Positions 6,882 to 16,204 of a stretch of 64,000 nt of DNA are shown piece after piece (within the stretch, counting starts at the first letter, position 1; each line of letters begins with the position of its first letter). The stretch is from Nevskia sp. (lineage in GTDB: Bacteria > Pseudomonadota > Gammaproteobacteria > Nevskiales > Nevskiaceae): contig JALNYU010000005.1 in the NCBI GenBank assembly GCA_023229645.1, positions 62,001-126,000 of the forward strand, given 5' to 3'. The position numbers were made by a program, and so were the translations under genes. The notes beneath the pieces were generated by a model. The model did no database searches. It was not told where the DNA came from and saw only the letters and a program-made list of their open reading frames with translations.

Positions 6882-8723
6882 TTAAGCCGCTTCGCTGCGA
6901 CCGCGTTTACGCTCGTGTTCCTTGAGGAATTTCTTGCGCACGCGGATCGACGTCGGGGTCAGTTCCACCAGTTCGTCTTCGTTGATGAATTCCAAAGCCT
7001 GTTCCAGCGAATGCTTCACCGGCGGCGTCAGCAGCACGTTTTCGTCGGAGCCCGACGCACGCATATTCGTCAGCTTCTTACCCTTGAGCACGTTGACGAC
7101 GAGATCGTTGTCGCGCGAGTGAATGCCGACGATTTGGCCTTCGTAAACGTCAACCGCGGCGTCCACCATCATGCGGCCACGCTCTTGCAGGTTGAACAGC
7201 GCGTACGGCGCGGTCTTGCCCATTTCGTTCGAGATCAGCACGCCGTTACGGCGCTGGCCGATGCCGGCGCTGTCCGACTTCGGACCGAAGTGATCAAAGT
7301 TGTGGAACAGCAAACCGGTGCCCGAAGTCATCGACATGAATTCGGTCTGGAAGCCGATCAGGCCACGCGACGGAATCGTGTATTCGAGACGGACGCGGCC
7401 TTTGCCGTCCGGCACCATGTTAGTCATCTTGCCGCCGCGCTCTGCAAGGCCTTGAATCGTGCCGCCCTGGTGCATTTCTTCGACGTCGGCAACCAAGGTT
7501 TCGAACGGCTCGCACATCACGCCGTCGATTTCCTTGGTGATCACTTCCGGACGGGCAACGGCGATTTCATAGCCTTCGCGGCGCATGTTTTCGAGCAGGA
7601 TGCCGAGATGCAGCAAGCCACGGCCGGAAACCTTGAATTGGTCGCCAGCGATGCCTTGCTCAACGCGCAGTGCGACGTTGGTTTTCAGCTCGCGCTGCAG
7701 GCGATCGCTGATCTGGCGGCTGGTGACGAACTTGCCTTCTTTGCCCGCGAACGGCGACTTGTTCACTTCGAACATCATGCTCATGGTCGGTTCATCGACC
7801 TGCAGCGTTGCCATCTGTTCCGGATTCTTGGCATCGCAGATCGTCTCGGAAATGCCGAGGTCGGCGATACCGGTGATCGCGACGATGTCGCCGGCTTCCG
7901 CTTCCTGTACTTCGATTTTGTCGAGGCCCATGAAACCCAGAACCTGCAGCACTTTGCCGGTGCGCACTTCGCCATCACGGCCAACAACGGCGACCGCCAT
8001 GTTCGGCTTAACCCGGCCGCGCGTGATACGGCCGGTGCCGATAACGCCGACGTACGACGAATAGGCCAGCGACGTTACCTGCATCTGGAACGGGCCTTCC
8101 GAGTTCACTTTCGGCGGCGCAACGTTGTCGACGATCGCTTCGAACAGCGCGTCCATGTTGCCTTCGCGGATGTCTGGATTATCGCCAGCGTAGCCGTGCA
8201 GCGCCGAGGCATAAACGATCGGGAAATCGAGCTGTTTGTCGGTGGCGCCGAGGCGATCGAACAGGTCGAATACTTGATCGATCACCCAGTGCGCACGGGC
8301 GCCGGGACGGTCGATCTTATTGACGACGACGATCGGGTTCAGGCCCATCGCGAACGCTTTCTGTGTCACGAAACGGGTCTGCGGCATCGGGCCGTCTGCG
8401 GCGTCGACGAGCAAGCAGACGCAGTCGACCATCGATAGCACGCGCTCAACTTCGCCACCGAAGTCGGCGTGGCCTGGGGTGTCGACGATGTTGATGCGGA
8501 ATTCAGTATTGGTGCGCTTATCCAGCCAGCGGATCGCGGTGTTCTTCGAAAGAATCGTAATGCCGCGTTCGCGTTCCAGATCGTTGGAGTCCATCACGCG
8601 TTCGCCGAGATTTTCTCGCGCGTCCAGCGTCTGGGACTGCCGCAGCAGCTTGTCCACGAGAGTGGTCTTACCATGATCGACGTGCGCGATAATGGCGATA
8701 TTACGAAGATTTTGAAGGCTCAC
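6882..8723 (-). CDS. typA: Translational GTPase TypA/BipA
   Basis: A 613-residue ribosome-associated GTPase of the EF-G class, involved in 50S assembly at low temperature and in stress. G-motifs are visible: AHVDHGKTT (G1), the switch region with GITI, DTPGHADFGGEVER (G3) and NKIDRPGA (G4). Domains II, III and V and the TypA-specific C-terminal domain follow, the last containing EDELVELTPTSIRVRKKFL. The start was set at a GTG (VSLQNLRNIAIIAH) rather than the longer frame, because GGAAG lies 6 bases upstream and family members begin just before LRNIAIIAHVDHG. Probably the first gene of typA-deaminase-argO. Confidence 0.95.
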   Translation of the reverse strand: MSLQNLRNIAIIAHVDHGKTTLVDKLLRQSQTLDARENLGERVMDSNDLERERGITILSKNTAIRWLDKRTNTEFRINIVDTPGHADFGGEVERVLSMVDCVCLLVDAADGPMPQTRFVTQKAFAMGLNPIVVVNKIDRPGARAHWVIDQVFDLFDRLGATDKQLDFPIVYASALHGYAGDNPDIREGNMDALFEAIVDNVAPPKVNSEGPFQMQVTSLAYSSYVGVIGTGRITRGRVKPNMAVAVVGRDGEVRTGKVLQVLGFMGLDKIEVQEAEAGDIVAITGIADLGISETICDAKNPEQMATLQVDEPTMSMMFEVNKSPFAGKEGKFVTSRQISDRLQRELKTNVALRVEQGIAGDQFKVSGRGLLHLGILLENMRREGYEIAVARPEVITKEIDGVMCEPFETLVADVEEMHQGGTIQGLAERGGKMTNMVPDGKGRVRLEYTIPSRGLIGFQTEFMSMTSGTGLLFHNFDHFGPKSDSAGIGQRRNGVLISNEMGKTAPYALFNLQERGRMMVDAAVDVYEGQIVGIHSRDNDLVVNVLKGKKLTNMRASGSDENVLLTPPVKHSLEQALEFINEDELVELTPTSIRVRKKFLKEHERKRGRSEAA

Positions 8724-9101
8724 AGAATGCTTCCGGTTGTGTCGCGGGACCAATAAGAGAGAGTGAAGCGAAATTCGGGCCGAAAACGCCCGGGCGGGTC
8801 GCGTCTACGAAACCCCTGACGAATGCAATCGATAAACTGCGTCGAAACTCCGTCAAAAGCGTCGGCAAAAGCCGCGCGATCCGACATCGGCCGCCAGGCT
8901 CCCGCTACCAGCCAGCCGCAAAGGACCGCGGATTGTACGCATATGAAGATGAAATCGCACCTATTAACCGGGTGAACGGTCGATTTTTCGACAAAATCGG
9001 CTCGATTTATGCTGAGTTTTGCGGTGAAGGGGGTCCCAATTACGGCGAAAGTCCGGCTAGCGCGCAGAATTTTCGAAGCGGGCTGATTCGAGTAGCCTTT
9101 A
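8724..9101. other. Intergenic stretch upstream of typA, no gene seen
   Basis: It holds the leader and presumably the promoter of typA and the downstream end of dtd. A TACAAT-like -10 element on the minus strand is at 8932-8937, but no convincing -35 partner is seen. A small perfect hairpin (GTCGA-TTTT-TCGAC) is at 8979-8992. The only forward frame here, starting at a TTG, runs into the dtd 3' end and has no family features. Confidence 0.4.
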
Positions 9102-9551
9102 TTATTCGACGCGCAGCGAAAACGTCACCGGGCCATCGTTGATCAAACTCACCTGCATGTCGGCGCCGAAAACGCCGCTCGCTACGCTGGGCCAGGCCGT
9201 AGCCGCTTCGCGCAATAAGAAGTCGTATAGGTTCTTGGCCGCGTCCGGCGCCATCGCGCTTGTAAAGCTCGGCCGCGCGCCACTGCGGGTATCTGCCGCC
9301 AACGTGAACTGCGAAACCAGCAATAGGCCACCGTGTGCCGGCCCGAGGTCACGCAAGCTGCGGTTCATCCGCCCGGCGGCGTCGGCAAATATCCGATAGC
9401 CGAGCAGGCGCTCCAATAAGCGCCGTGCTTGTGCCTCGCTGTCGTTCCGCTCAATCCCAACGAATACCAATAGGCCGACGCCAATTTCGGCGACGGTTTC
9501 GCCGCCAACCAGCACCGAAGCGCGTTGTACCCGCTGCAATAAGCCAATCAT
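9102..9551 (-). CDS. dtd: D-aminoacyl-tRNA deacylase
   Basis: A 149-residue DTD protein that hydrolyses D-aminoacyl-tRNA (and glycyl-tRNA-Ala), protecting translation from D-amino acids. The N terminus MIGLLQRVQRASVLVGG is typical, and the SQFTLAAD motif holds the active-site Ser-Gln-Phe-Thr region. The C-terminal NDGPVTF corresponds to the conserved Asn-x-Gly-Pro-x-Thr motif that carries the Gly-cisPro selectivity element. Length is standard. It is divergently arranged with the acyltransferase gene. Confidence 0.95.
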   Translation of the reverse strand: MIGLLQRVQRASVLVGGETVAEIGVGLLVFVGIERNDSEAQARRLLERLLGYRIFADAAGRMNRSLRDLGPAHGGLLLVSQFTLAADTRSGARPSFTSAMAPDAAKNLYDFLLREAATAWPSVASGVFGADMQVSLINDGPVTFSLRVE

Positions 9552-9796
9552 TGATTCCTATCCATTTCTTGCCGCCGCTGGATAAAACGAGCGGGCGCGA
9601 ATCACAATCCTAGCGCCTCACCACACAGGCAGAGCCGCCGTGATCGCGCGCCAGCCAAATTGGAGGCCTCAGGCGCTTTGGCAATGATCGGCAGCAACCG
9701 CGTTCATGCTCGACGCTGCATCACTGGCACCCGATAATCGAGCCGGTCGGCCGGGCTCGGGCGGCGCTCGGCGCTTCGGACGAAAATAACCCCAAT

Positions 9797-10678
9797 ATGC
9801 GAATGCTACTGCGTGCAATGCTGGGCCTGATGGGCAAATTGCCGTTGCCGCTGCTGCACGGCGCCGGCTGGTTGCTCGGCAACGTATTGTGGCTGCTGCC
9901 GAATCGGTTTCGGGCGCTGACGCAATGGCATGTTCAGCGCTGTCTCCCTGCGTTGGATGCGGGCAGCCAGCGTCGAATCGCGCGCCGCAGCTTGATCGAA
10001 AGCGCGAAAGCGCTGTGCGAGGCCCCGGCGATTTGGTTTGGGTCGGCGCGGCGGTTGCAGCGTTGGCTCGCCGATCCCGCAGCGCTTGCGGTGCTGCGCC
10101 AAGCGCATGCTGGCGGCCACGGCGTGATCATGCTGACACCGCACCTCGGCGCCTGGGAGCTGACCAGCTTTTTCTGCAGCCAGATCGCGCCGATCACCGT
10201 GCTCTACAAACCCCAAAAAGGCGCGTCAGACGCCGTTATCCGCGCGGGCCGTGATCGGTGGCCGACTGTACGGCCGGTGCCGACCAGCGGCGGCGGCGTC
10301 AAAGCCACGCTCGCAGCGCTAAAACGTGGCGAGCTGATCGGCCTGCTACCGGATCACGATCCACCAGAGGATTCCGGCACGGCGTTCGCACCGCTGTTTG
10401 GCATGCCGGCAAACACGATGGAGTTGGTGGCAAAACTGGCCGCGCGGTCTGGCGCACCGGTTTGGTTCATCGCTGCCGAGCGCTTGCCTTGGGGGCGTGG
10501 GTTCCGTATCCATTTACGTCCGGCGCCGGCCGGTATTGCCGATCCTGTGCACGGCCCTGCCGCGCTAAATGCCGGGGTCGAAGCCTGCATCCGCGAATGG
10601 CCCGAACAGTATTGGTGGAGTTATCGCCGCTATCGCCGTCAACCGCCGGGCGCGCCGGATTTCTACGCTGGGCTATAG
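9797..10678 (+). CDS. Lysophospholipid/lipid A acyltransferase family protein (LpxL/HtrB-like)
   Basis: A 293-residue, single-pass inner-membrane acyltransferase. The catalytic HX4D/E motif is HLGAWE, at about residues 115-120. LLPDHDPPEDSGTAFAPLFG matches the second conserved block of the LpxL/LpxM family, and the C-terminal WPEQYWWSYRRYR the last. These enzymes add secondary acyl chains to Kdo2-lipid A; close paralogues acylate ornithine lipids or other lysolipids. The gene stands alone, away from other lipid A genes, so the acceptor is uncertain. The second of two ATGs, 6 bases in, is also possible. Confidence 0.85.
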   Translation: MRMLLRAMLGLMGKLPLPLLHGAGWLLGNVLWLLPNRFRALTQWHVQRCLPALDAGSQRRIARRSLIESAKALCEAPAIWFGSARRLQRWLADPAALAVLRQAHAGGHGVIMLTPHLGAWELTSFFCSQIAPITVLYKPQKGASDAVIRAGRDRWPTVRPVPTSGGGVKATLAALKRGELIGLLPDHDPPEDSGTAFAPLFGMPANTMELVAKLAARSGAPVWFIAAERLPWGRGFRIHLRPAPAGIADPVHGPAALNAGVEACIREWPEQYWWSYRRYRRQPPGAPDFYAGL

Positions 10679-10879
10679 CTGCGGCTTAAGGCCTCCATCC
10701 TTACGCTTTGATTGCATCGCAGTAAACGCCACAGCGGGCTTGAAACGACAGGCCGACGGCATAGAATGCGGCACCGTGGAACTTGCCCGACGCGGCCGAG
10801 TCACAGCCACGCGCAAGATTGTGACCCGCATTGCGGGACTCGTATCTAATCAGCAATCGAAAAATTCTTTGGCGGATCT

Positions 10880-11830
10880 ATGGACAACGACATTTTGATC
10901 GAGGCCCGCGATTTGTCGCGGCGCTATGGCGAGCGTTCGGCCGTTAGCGGGCTAAACCTGACGCTACGCAAAGGCGAAATTCTGGGGCTGCTCGGCCCGA
11001 ACGGCGCGGGGAAATCAACGACGATGAAGATGCTCGCCGGCGTGCTGGCGCCGAGCGAAGGCGGCGTGCGCATCAAAGGCGTGGCGCTCGCCGAAGACGC
11101 CAAGCGGGCAAAGCAAAATCTCGGCTATTTGCCCGAGCAACCGCCGGTTTATCCGGAACTAACGGTTGACGAATACCTGCGCTATTGCGCCGGCCTGCAC
11201 GGCGTGGCCCGCGGCGAACGCGCGGCAGCGATGGCGCGAGTGAAGCAGTCTTGCGGCTTGAACGATGTCGCACAGCGGCTGATCGGCAATCTGTCGAAGG
11301 GCTATCAGCAGCGGGTGGGCATTGCGCAGGCCATCATCCATCGGCCGGCGGTGGTGATTCTCGACGAGCCGACGGTCGGCCTCGATCCGATCCAGATTCG
11401 CGAAATTCGCGCGCTGATTAAAGAGCTCGGCGAGCAGTACAGCGTCATTATTTCGAGCCACATCCTGCCGGAGATCCAGGCCGTTTGTAGCCGCGTGATG
11501 ATCATTAACCGCGGCCGTTTGGTGTACGCCGAGCCACTGCAAGCCAGCGGCAGCGAAAGCTTCAGCAACGTGCTCGCGGCATTCCGCTATCCGCCATCGC
11601 CAGAGGCTTTGCACGTAATCCCAGGCGTTGATCACGTTGAAAAACTCGACGGCGATTTATGGCGGCTGCAGATCGCTGGCGCCGCGGACCCCCGCGAAGC
11701 CATCGCCTCGGCCGCCGTGCACGGCGGCTGGGGTTTGCAGGAACTGCGCGCCGAGCGCCATACACTGGAAGAGATCTTCGTTGAACTCACGTCGGGCGAC
11801 CAGCCAGACAACCTGAAGGAAGCCGCCTGA
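10880..11830 (+). CDS. ABC transporter ATP-binding subunit, Gld-like
   Basis: A 316-residue ABC ATPase with Walker A GPNGAGKST (39-47), a variant signature NLSKGYQQR, Walker B VVILDEPTVGLDP and the H-loop in ISSHILPE. After the ATPase domain, about 80 extra residues form the C-terminal extension typical of GldA/CcmA-type exporters. The stop overlaps the start of the permease by one base (TGATG), so the subunits are translationally coupled. With the next three genes it forms the operon ATPase-permease-GldG-like-DUF4340, widespread in Proteobacteria as an uncharacterised exporter; gliding itself is not implied. Confidence 0.9.
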   Translation: MDNDILIEARDLSRRYGERSAVSGLNLTLRKGEILGLLGPNGAGKSTTMKMLAGVLAPSEGGVRIKGVALAEDAKRAKQNLGYLPEQPPVYPELTVDEYLRYCAGLHGVARGERAAAMARVKQSCGLNDVAQRLIGNLSKGYQQRVGIAQAIIHRPAVVILDEPTVGLDPIQIREIRALIKELGEQYSVIISSHILPEIQAVCSRVMIINRGRLVYAEPLQASGSESFSNVLAAFRYPPSPEALHVIPGVDHVEKLDGDLWRLQIAGAADPREAIASAAVHGGWGLQELRAERHTLEEIFVELTSGDQPDNLKEAA

Positions 11831-12573
11831 TGAGCACCGTTCTTTCAATCGCCGGCACCGAAGCTCGGCGCATTTTTGTTTCGCCGCTGGCCTGGGCCGT
11901 GTTGGCGGTGCTGCAGGGCATCGTCGGCTTCGTCTTTTTATCGCTGCTGCTGGAGTACGCCGCCAACCCCGCCGGCGCCGGCCAGTTCACCGGCATGGCC
12001 GACTACATCGGCGGCAATTTGTTCGGCTTCGCGACGATTTTGCTTCTGCTAATCATGCCGCTGCTGACGATGCGGCTATTCGCCGAGGAGCGGAAGACCG
12101 GCAGCTTGGTATTGCTGCTGTCGTCACCCGCTAGCCTGATCGAAATCGTGCTCGGCAAATTCCTCGGCCTCGGCGCGTTCATGCTAGCAGCGCTGGCGCT
12201 GATGGCGTTGATGCCGCTGACGTTGTTAGTCGGCACACCGCTGGATCTCGGCCGTATTGCTTCCGGGCTGCTCGGTCTCGGTTTGCTGATGTCAGCATTC
12301 GGCGCCGCCGGCCTATTCGTTTCAACGCTGACTCGCGAGCCGACGATTGCCGCAGTGCTCAGCTTTGGCCTGCTACTGGTGATCTGGTTGCTACAAATCA
12401 TCGGCAATCAGCCGGGCGCGATCGGTCAGTTATTCACGTATTTATCGTTGATCGGTCATTTCGACAATCTGCGCCGCGGCATCTTCAACTCCGCAGACGT
12501 CGCCTATTACCTGCTATTCACCGCGCTCTTCCTATGGCTGGCCGTGTTGCGGCTGGACTCGGAACGCGCCTGA
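11830..12573 (+). CDS. ABC-2 type permease subunit, GldF-like
   Basis: A 247-residue inner-membrane permease with six hydrophobic segments, beginning around LAWAVLAVLQGIVGFVFLSL. The cytoplasmic motif LLTMRLFAEERKTGSLVLLL is the coupling-helix signature of the ABC-2/GldF family (E-E-R-x-x-G-x-L). It pairs with the preceding ATPase, whose stop codon it overlaps, and is followed 9 bases later by the GldG-like subunit. The substrate is not known. Confidence 0.88.
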   Translation: MSTVLSIAGTEARRIFVSPLAWAVLAVLQGIVGFVFLSLLLEYAANPAGAGQFTGMADYIGGNLFGFATILLLLIMPLLTMRLFAEERKTGSLVLLLSSPASLIEIVLGKFLGLGAFMLAALALMALMPLTLLVGTPLDLGRIASGLLGLGLLMSAFGAAGLFVSTLTREPTIAAVLSFGLLLVIWLLQIIGNQPGAIGQLFTYLSLIGHFDNLRRGIFNSADVAYYLLFTALFLWLAVLRLDSERA

Positions 12574-12582
12574 GACGCCGCC

Positions 12583-13950
12583 ATGAAACAGAACTCTAAT
12601 AAACGCGTGCAGCAGCTGATTAACGGGCTGCTGATTGTGATCGTCGTGATCGTCGCCGGCTGGCTATCGACGCAATACAAATTCGAATCCGACTGGACGT
12701 ACGGCAACAGCAATACGTTGACCGCATCGAGCCAAAAACTGATGCAGACGCTGGAAGACCCGATCACGATGCTAGTGTTCGACTACCCCAGCTCGGCGAA
12801 TCGGCAGACGGCAACCGCTTGGGCGGCACGCTACCAGCGCTTCAAGGCCGATTTCAAACTGGCGTTCGTTGACCCCAGCGCGCAACCGGCGCGGGCGAAG
12901 GAATTCAACATCGGCAGCGCCGGCGAGGTGGTGCTGGAATACCAGGGCCGGCATGAAAACCTGCAACAGCTTTCCGAACAAGCGATCACGGGCGCGCTGC
13001 AACGGCTGACCGATAGCGGCGAATACAACGTGCTGTTCTTGGACGGCCACGGTGAACGCAACATGCTCGCCGGCCCCGGCACAACTCAGAACGACATGGC
13101 CTTGTTCGCCGAAGCGCTGACCGGCAAAGGCTTAAAAGTGCAGCCGCTGAATCTGGTAAAAACACCGAGCGTGCCGGACAACACGTCGGTTTTAGTCATC
13201 GCCAGCCCAACGCAGACCTTGCTCGAAGGCGAAGTAAAGCTGATCAACGACTACCTCGACCGCGGCGGCAACCTGCTGTGGTTGACTGATCCAGACGCAC
13301 CGGACATCGAAGCCGTCGCCAAGAAGCTCGGCATCCGTTGGCAGAATGGCGCAGTGATTTTCCCGAACTACGCGCTGCTCGGCTCGCCGAGTCCGGCGGT
13401 GTATTTCGCGACCGACTATCCGCCGAACCCGATCACCCGCGATTTCCGCGACGCCACAGCGTTCCCGCTGGTGCGCTCGGTGACCAGTGACGCAGACGCC
13501 CAAACCGTCGGTTGGACTGCGCAGCCGCTGGTTCAGACCGACGCCCAAAGCTGGCTCGAAACCGGCAAGCTCGATGGCCCGGTCGAACTCGATACCAAGG
13601 CTGGCGACGTCGCCGGGCCGCTGACGCTGGGGCTGTCGTTAACGCGGCCGCGTAAAAGCGAAGACGGCAAGCCGGCGTCGATGCAGCGCGTCGTCGTCTT
13701 CGGCGATTCCGATTTCCTCGCCGACGCCAATCTCAACGTGCTCGGCAACCGCCAGCTCGGCTTGAACATCGTGCAGTGGCTGGCGGAACGCGACAATCAG
13801 CTAAATATTGACGTGCCGAAAGCGCCCGATACCGTGCTGCGCTTGCCGGGCTGGGCGTTCTGGGTCATCGGCGTCGGCTATACCGCGCTGCTGCCGCTGC
13901 TGCTGCTGCTTTTCGGCGTCCTGCGCTGGCACGTGCGGCGGCGGCAATAG
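12583..13950 (+). CDS. GldG-like ABC transporter auxiliary protein
   Basis: A 455-residue protein with one N-terminal membrane helix (about 12-30), a large periplasmic part and one C-terminal helix (about 425-448) followed by a basic tail. The periplasmic region carries GHGERN (about 155-160), the hallmark of the gliding-motility auxiliary ABC family (DUF4350/GldG-like): FLDGHGERNMLAGPG. The domain resembles IFT52/GIFT-type ligand-binding folds. It sits between the permease and the DUF4340 protein in one transcript. It may hold or gate the exported substrate; no member of this proteobacterial branch has a defined role. Confidence 0.85.
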   Translation: MKQNSNKRVQQLINGLLIVIVVIVAGWLSTQYKFESDWTYGNSNTLTASSQKLMQTLEDPITMLVFDYPSSANRQTATAWAARYQRFKADFKLAFVDPSAQPARAKEFNIGSAGEVVLEYQGRHENLQQLSEQAITGALQRLTDSGEYNVLFLDGHGERNMLAGPGTTQNDMALFAEALTGKGLKVQPLNLVKTPSVPDNTSVLVIASPTQTLLEGEVKLINDYLDRGGNLLWLTDPDAPDIEAVAKKLGIRWQNGAVIFPNYALLGSPSPAVYFATDYPPNPITRDFRDATAFPLVRSVTSDADAQTVGWTAQPLVQTDAQSWLETGKLDGPVELDTKAGDVAGPLTLGLSLTRPRKSEDGKPASMQRVVVFGDSDFLADANLNVLGNRQLGLNIVQWLAERDNQLNIDVPKAPDTVLRLPGWAFWVIGVGYTALLPLLLLLFGVLRWHVRRRQ

Positions 13951-13969
13951 GCCGGCGCGGAACTTCAGC

Positions 13970-14905
13970 ATGAAACAGAAAACGCTAAACCTCGTACTCG
14001 GCGCCGTTGCCCTGGGGCTCGTTGCCGTTGCCGTGCTGCATAAAAAGCAGCAGGACGCGAAAGTGGACGCCGAGCGCAATGGCCCGCCGATAACAACGCT
14101 GGCGACAGCGGCGATCGACCACATTGCGCTGCACCACAACGGCGCGCCCGACATCCTGCTGGAAAAGCAGGCGCAACACTGGCGCCTGACCGCGCCGGTG
14201 GCGGCCGATGCCGATGCCGTCGAGGTCGACGCGCTGCTGCGCATCGCCACCAGCCCGACTCGCGCCACGCTCGATACCGCAGCGATCAAACGCGGCGAGC
14301 TCGGGCTGGATCCGCCAGCGGCAACGCTGCGCTTGAACGATACGACGATCACGGTCGGCGGCCTGGAACCGCTGAAATTCACCCGCTATCTGGAGGTTGA
14401 TGCCGGTGGCGCCAGTGATCACATCGTACTGGTCGACGATCCCGGCGATCGTATTTTCGACGCTGACTACAGCGAGCTGGTGGCGAAAAATCTGCTGCCG
14501 ATGAACGCCGACATCGCCGCGATCGATTTACCGACGCTGCACATCAAGCGAAACGCCAGCGGTGCTTGGGAAGCCGAGCCAGCCGCTACCGGATTGGGGC
14601 AGGACGAACTGCAGATGTTTGTCGATCGCTGGCGGCAGGCACGTTCGATCGGCAATGGGGTGCTCCCCGCCGACGCCGCGAAAGACGATAGCCAAGCGAT
14701 CACAATCACGCTCGCCGATGGCGGCACGTATCACTACCGAATCGCCAATCGCGACGGCCAGCTGCTGCTCGACGCCCCAGCGCTAAACATCCGCTATCGT
14801 TTCCCGCCAACCGCCGTAGAAACTATGCTGCAATTACCGAAGCCGAAAGCCGCTGAAAAACCGGCCGAGCCGGCTACGCCAGCGCCCGCTGAAACGAAGC
14901 CATAA
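13970..14905 (+). CDS. DUF4340 domain protein of the Gld-like ABC operon
   Basis: A 311-residue protein anchored by an N-terminal helix (NLVLGAVALGLVAVAVLH) with the rest in the periplasm. DUF4340 is found almost only at the end of GldA-F-G-like operons. Beta-rich repeats such as AATLRLNDTTITVGG are consistent with tandem DUF4340 units. The C-terminal tail is rich in Lys, Ala, Pro and Glu. The start used is the ATG that gives the membrane anchor, after an upstream frame overlapping the previous gene was dismissed. Probably an accessory of the exporter; function unknown. Confidence 0.82.
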   Translation: MKQKTLNLVLGAVALGLVAVAVLHKKQQDAKVDAERNGPPITTLATAAIDHIALHHNGAPDILLEKQAQHWRLTAPVAADADAVEVDALLRIATSPTRATLDTAAIKRGELGLDPPAATLRLNDTTITVGGLEPLKFTRYLEVDAGGASDHIVLVDDPGDRIFDADYSELVAKNLLPMNADIAAIDLPTLHIKRNASGAWEAEPAATGLGQDELQMFVDRWRQARSIGNGVLPADAAKDDSQAITITLADGGTYHYRIANRDGQLLLDAPALNIRYRFPPTAVETMLQLPKPKAAEKPAEPATPAPAETKP

Positions 14906-14926
14906 ATTAGACGCCGAGCGCGCCGA

Positions 14927-15754
14927 ATGCCGGAATTACCCGAAGTCGAAACGGTGCGGCGCGGCATAGAGCCGCACGTCGTCGGTCGCACAATCACCGC
15001 CGTGCACGTGCACGACGCCCGATTGCGCTGGCCGGTGCCGCCAGACTTCGCCGCGTTCGCGCTCGGCAAGCGCATCACCGAAGTGAGCCGGCGCGGCAAG
15101 TATTTGCTGCTGGCGCTCGGCACGGATGCCAGCGGCGGCCGGATCATCGTTCATCTCGGCATGTCCGGCCGTCTAAACGTGCTGGACGATCAACCGCCGC
15201 TGCGCAAGCACGATCATATTGAAATTGAATTGAGTGGCGGTTTGCGGCTGCGCTATCACGACCCACGCCGCTTTGGCGCCGTATTGCCGTGGTCGGCAGA
15301 CGCGCCAGGCCACGTCTTACTCGACGAACTCGGGCCGGAGCCGTTTGCGCCGGAATTCAACGGCGACTATCTGTTTCAACGCTCGCGTGGGCGCCGCTCG
15401 CCGCTGAAGAATTTCATTATGGACGGCCATATCGTCGTCGGCGCCGGCAATATCTACGCCGCCGAAGCGCTGTTCCGGGCCGGCTTACGGCCAACGCGCG
15501 CCGCTGGTAAAACCACCCGCGCCGAATACGCACGGCTGGCGCAAACGGTGCGCGAAGTGCTGGGCGATGCGATTCAACAAGGCGGCACGACATTGCGCGA
15601 TTTTGCCGGCGCGCACGGTGAAGCCGGTTATTTTCAGCAAGATCTCTACGTCTACGGCCGCGAAGATCAACCTTGCCGCATTTGCGGCAGCATCATCAAG
15701 GGCTTACGACTCGGAAACCGTGCCAGTTGCTATTGCCCGCGCTGCCAACATTGA
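14927..15754 (+). CDS. mutM: Formamidopyrimidine-DNA glycosylase
   Basis: A 275-residue bifunctional DNA glycosylase/AP lyase removing 8-oxoguanine and FaPy lesions. The catalytic N terminus PELPEVETVRRG is intact (Pro2 nucleophile, Glu3). The lysine of RRGKYLL and the helix-two-turn-helix region (VVGAGNIYAAEALF) are present. The C-terminal zinc finger has CRICGS and CPRCQH. Length is normal. It begins 21 bases after the DUF4340 gene, on the same strand, so it could be read through from the ABC operon, though the functional link is not obvious. Confidence 0.96.
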   Translation: MPELPEVETVRRGIEPHVVGRTITAVHVHDARLRWPVPPDFAAFALGKRITEVSRRGKYLLLALGTDASGGRIIVHLGMSGRLNVLDDQPPLRKHDHIEIELSGGLRLRYHDPRRFGAVLPWSADAPGHVLLDELGPEPFAPEFNGDYLFQRSRGRRSPLKNFIMDGHIVVGAGNIYAAEALFRAGLRPTRAAGKTTRAEYARLAQTVREVLGDAIQQGGTTLRDFAGAHGEAGYFQQDLYVYGREDQPCRICGSIIKGLRLGNRASCYCPRCQH

Positions 15755-15827
15755 ATTTTCCGGTGCTTGCCGAGGTCTAGGCTTAAGGAGTAGCTTCGAT
15801 CACGAGTGTTTGCACGAGGTTTACATC

Positions 15828-16109
15828 ATGCGCCCAATCTATCTTTTCATCGCCACAGCAGCCCTGCTCTCTGCCGCGCCGTCGGCTTTCGCGGTAGACC
15901 CGACACCCGAAGGCAGCGACACCACAAGCAAGGCCGCCGAGGCAGAGAAGAAGCCGAACTGCCTACAAGAAACCGGGAGTCGAATCCGACGCAGTGGGAA
16001 AGGCTGTGTCCCCTTCGCAGGCCGAGTTTATTCACGTGAGGAGCTTGAAAGCACCGGCAGAAACCAAACGGCCGATGCTCTGCGCCTGCTCGATCCCAGT
16101 ATTCGCTAA
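15828..16109 (+). CDS. Small exported protein with a TonB-receptor-plug-like motif
   Basis: A 93-residue protein with a clear Sec signal peptide (about 1-21, LFIATAALLSAAPSAFA). The mature part is short, charged, and has two cysteines flanking ETGSRIRR. It then reads VYSREELESTGRNQTADALR. This order resembles the first residues of TonB-dependent receptor plugs, where TGSRI is followed by ISREELE..GA...ADALR, but no barrel follows and the gene stops cleanly. It could be a shortened relic, or a small periplasmic protein of the Cys-(x)n-TGSR type seen in related bacteria. The start ATG was chosen because it produces the signal peptide. Function unknown. Confidence 0.7.
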   Translation: MRPIYLFIATAALLSAAPSAFAVDPTPEGSDTTSKAAEAEKKPNCLQETGSRIRRSGKGCVPFAGRVYSREELESTGRNQTADALRLLDPSIR

Positions 16110-16204
16110 CGAAAACTAAGCTCTTCAGCGTTGCGTCGAACCTGTTTCCGCATTTAGATGCCGGCCGGCGAAATCGAATCGTCTGCCAGCGCCGAGAAAC
16201 GGGT

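Noticed and set aside
6867..8438. Long open frame of 523 codons opposite typA
   Set aside because: It is a shadow of typA on the other strand caused by GC-rich codon bias; the translation has no family features and typA is unmistakable.
8933..9142. 69-codon forward frame before dtd
   Set aside because: TTG start, no ribosome site, no recognisable features, and overlap with dtd.
13808..13969. Upstream extension of the DUF4340 frame
   Set aside because: It overlaps the GldG-like gene and would hide the membrane anchor; the ATG used gives a normal anchor.
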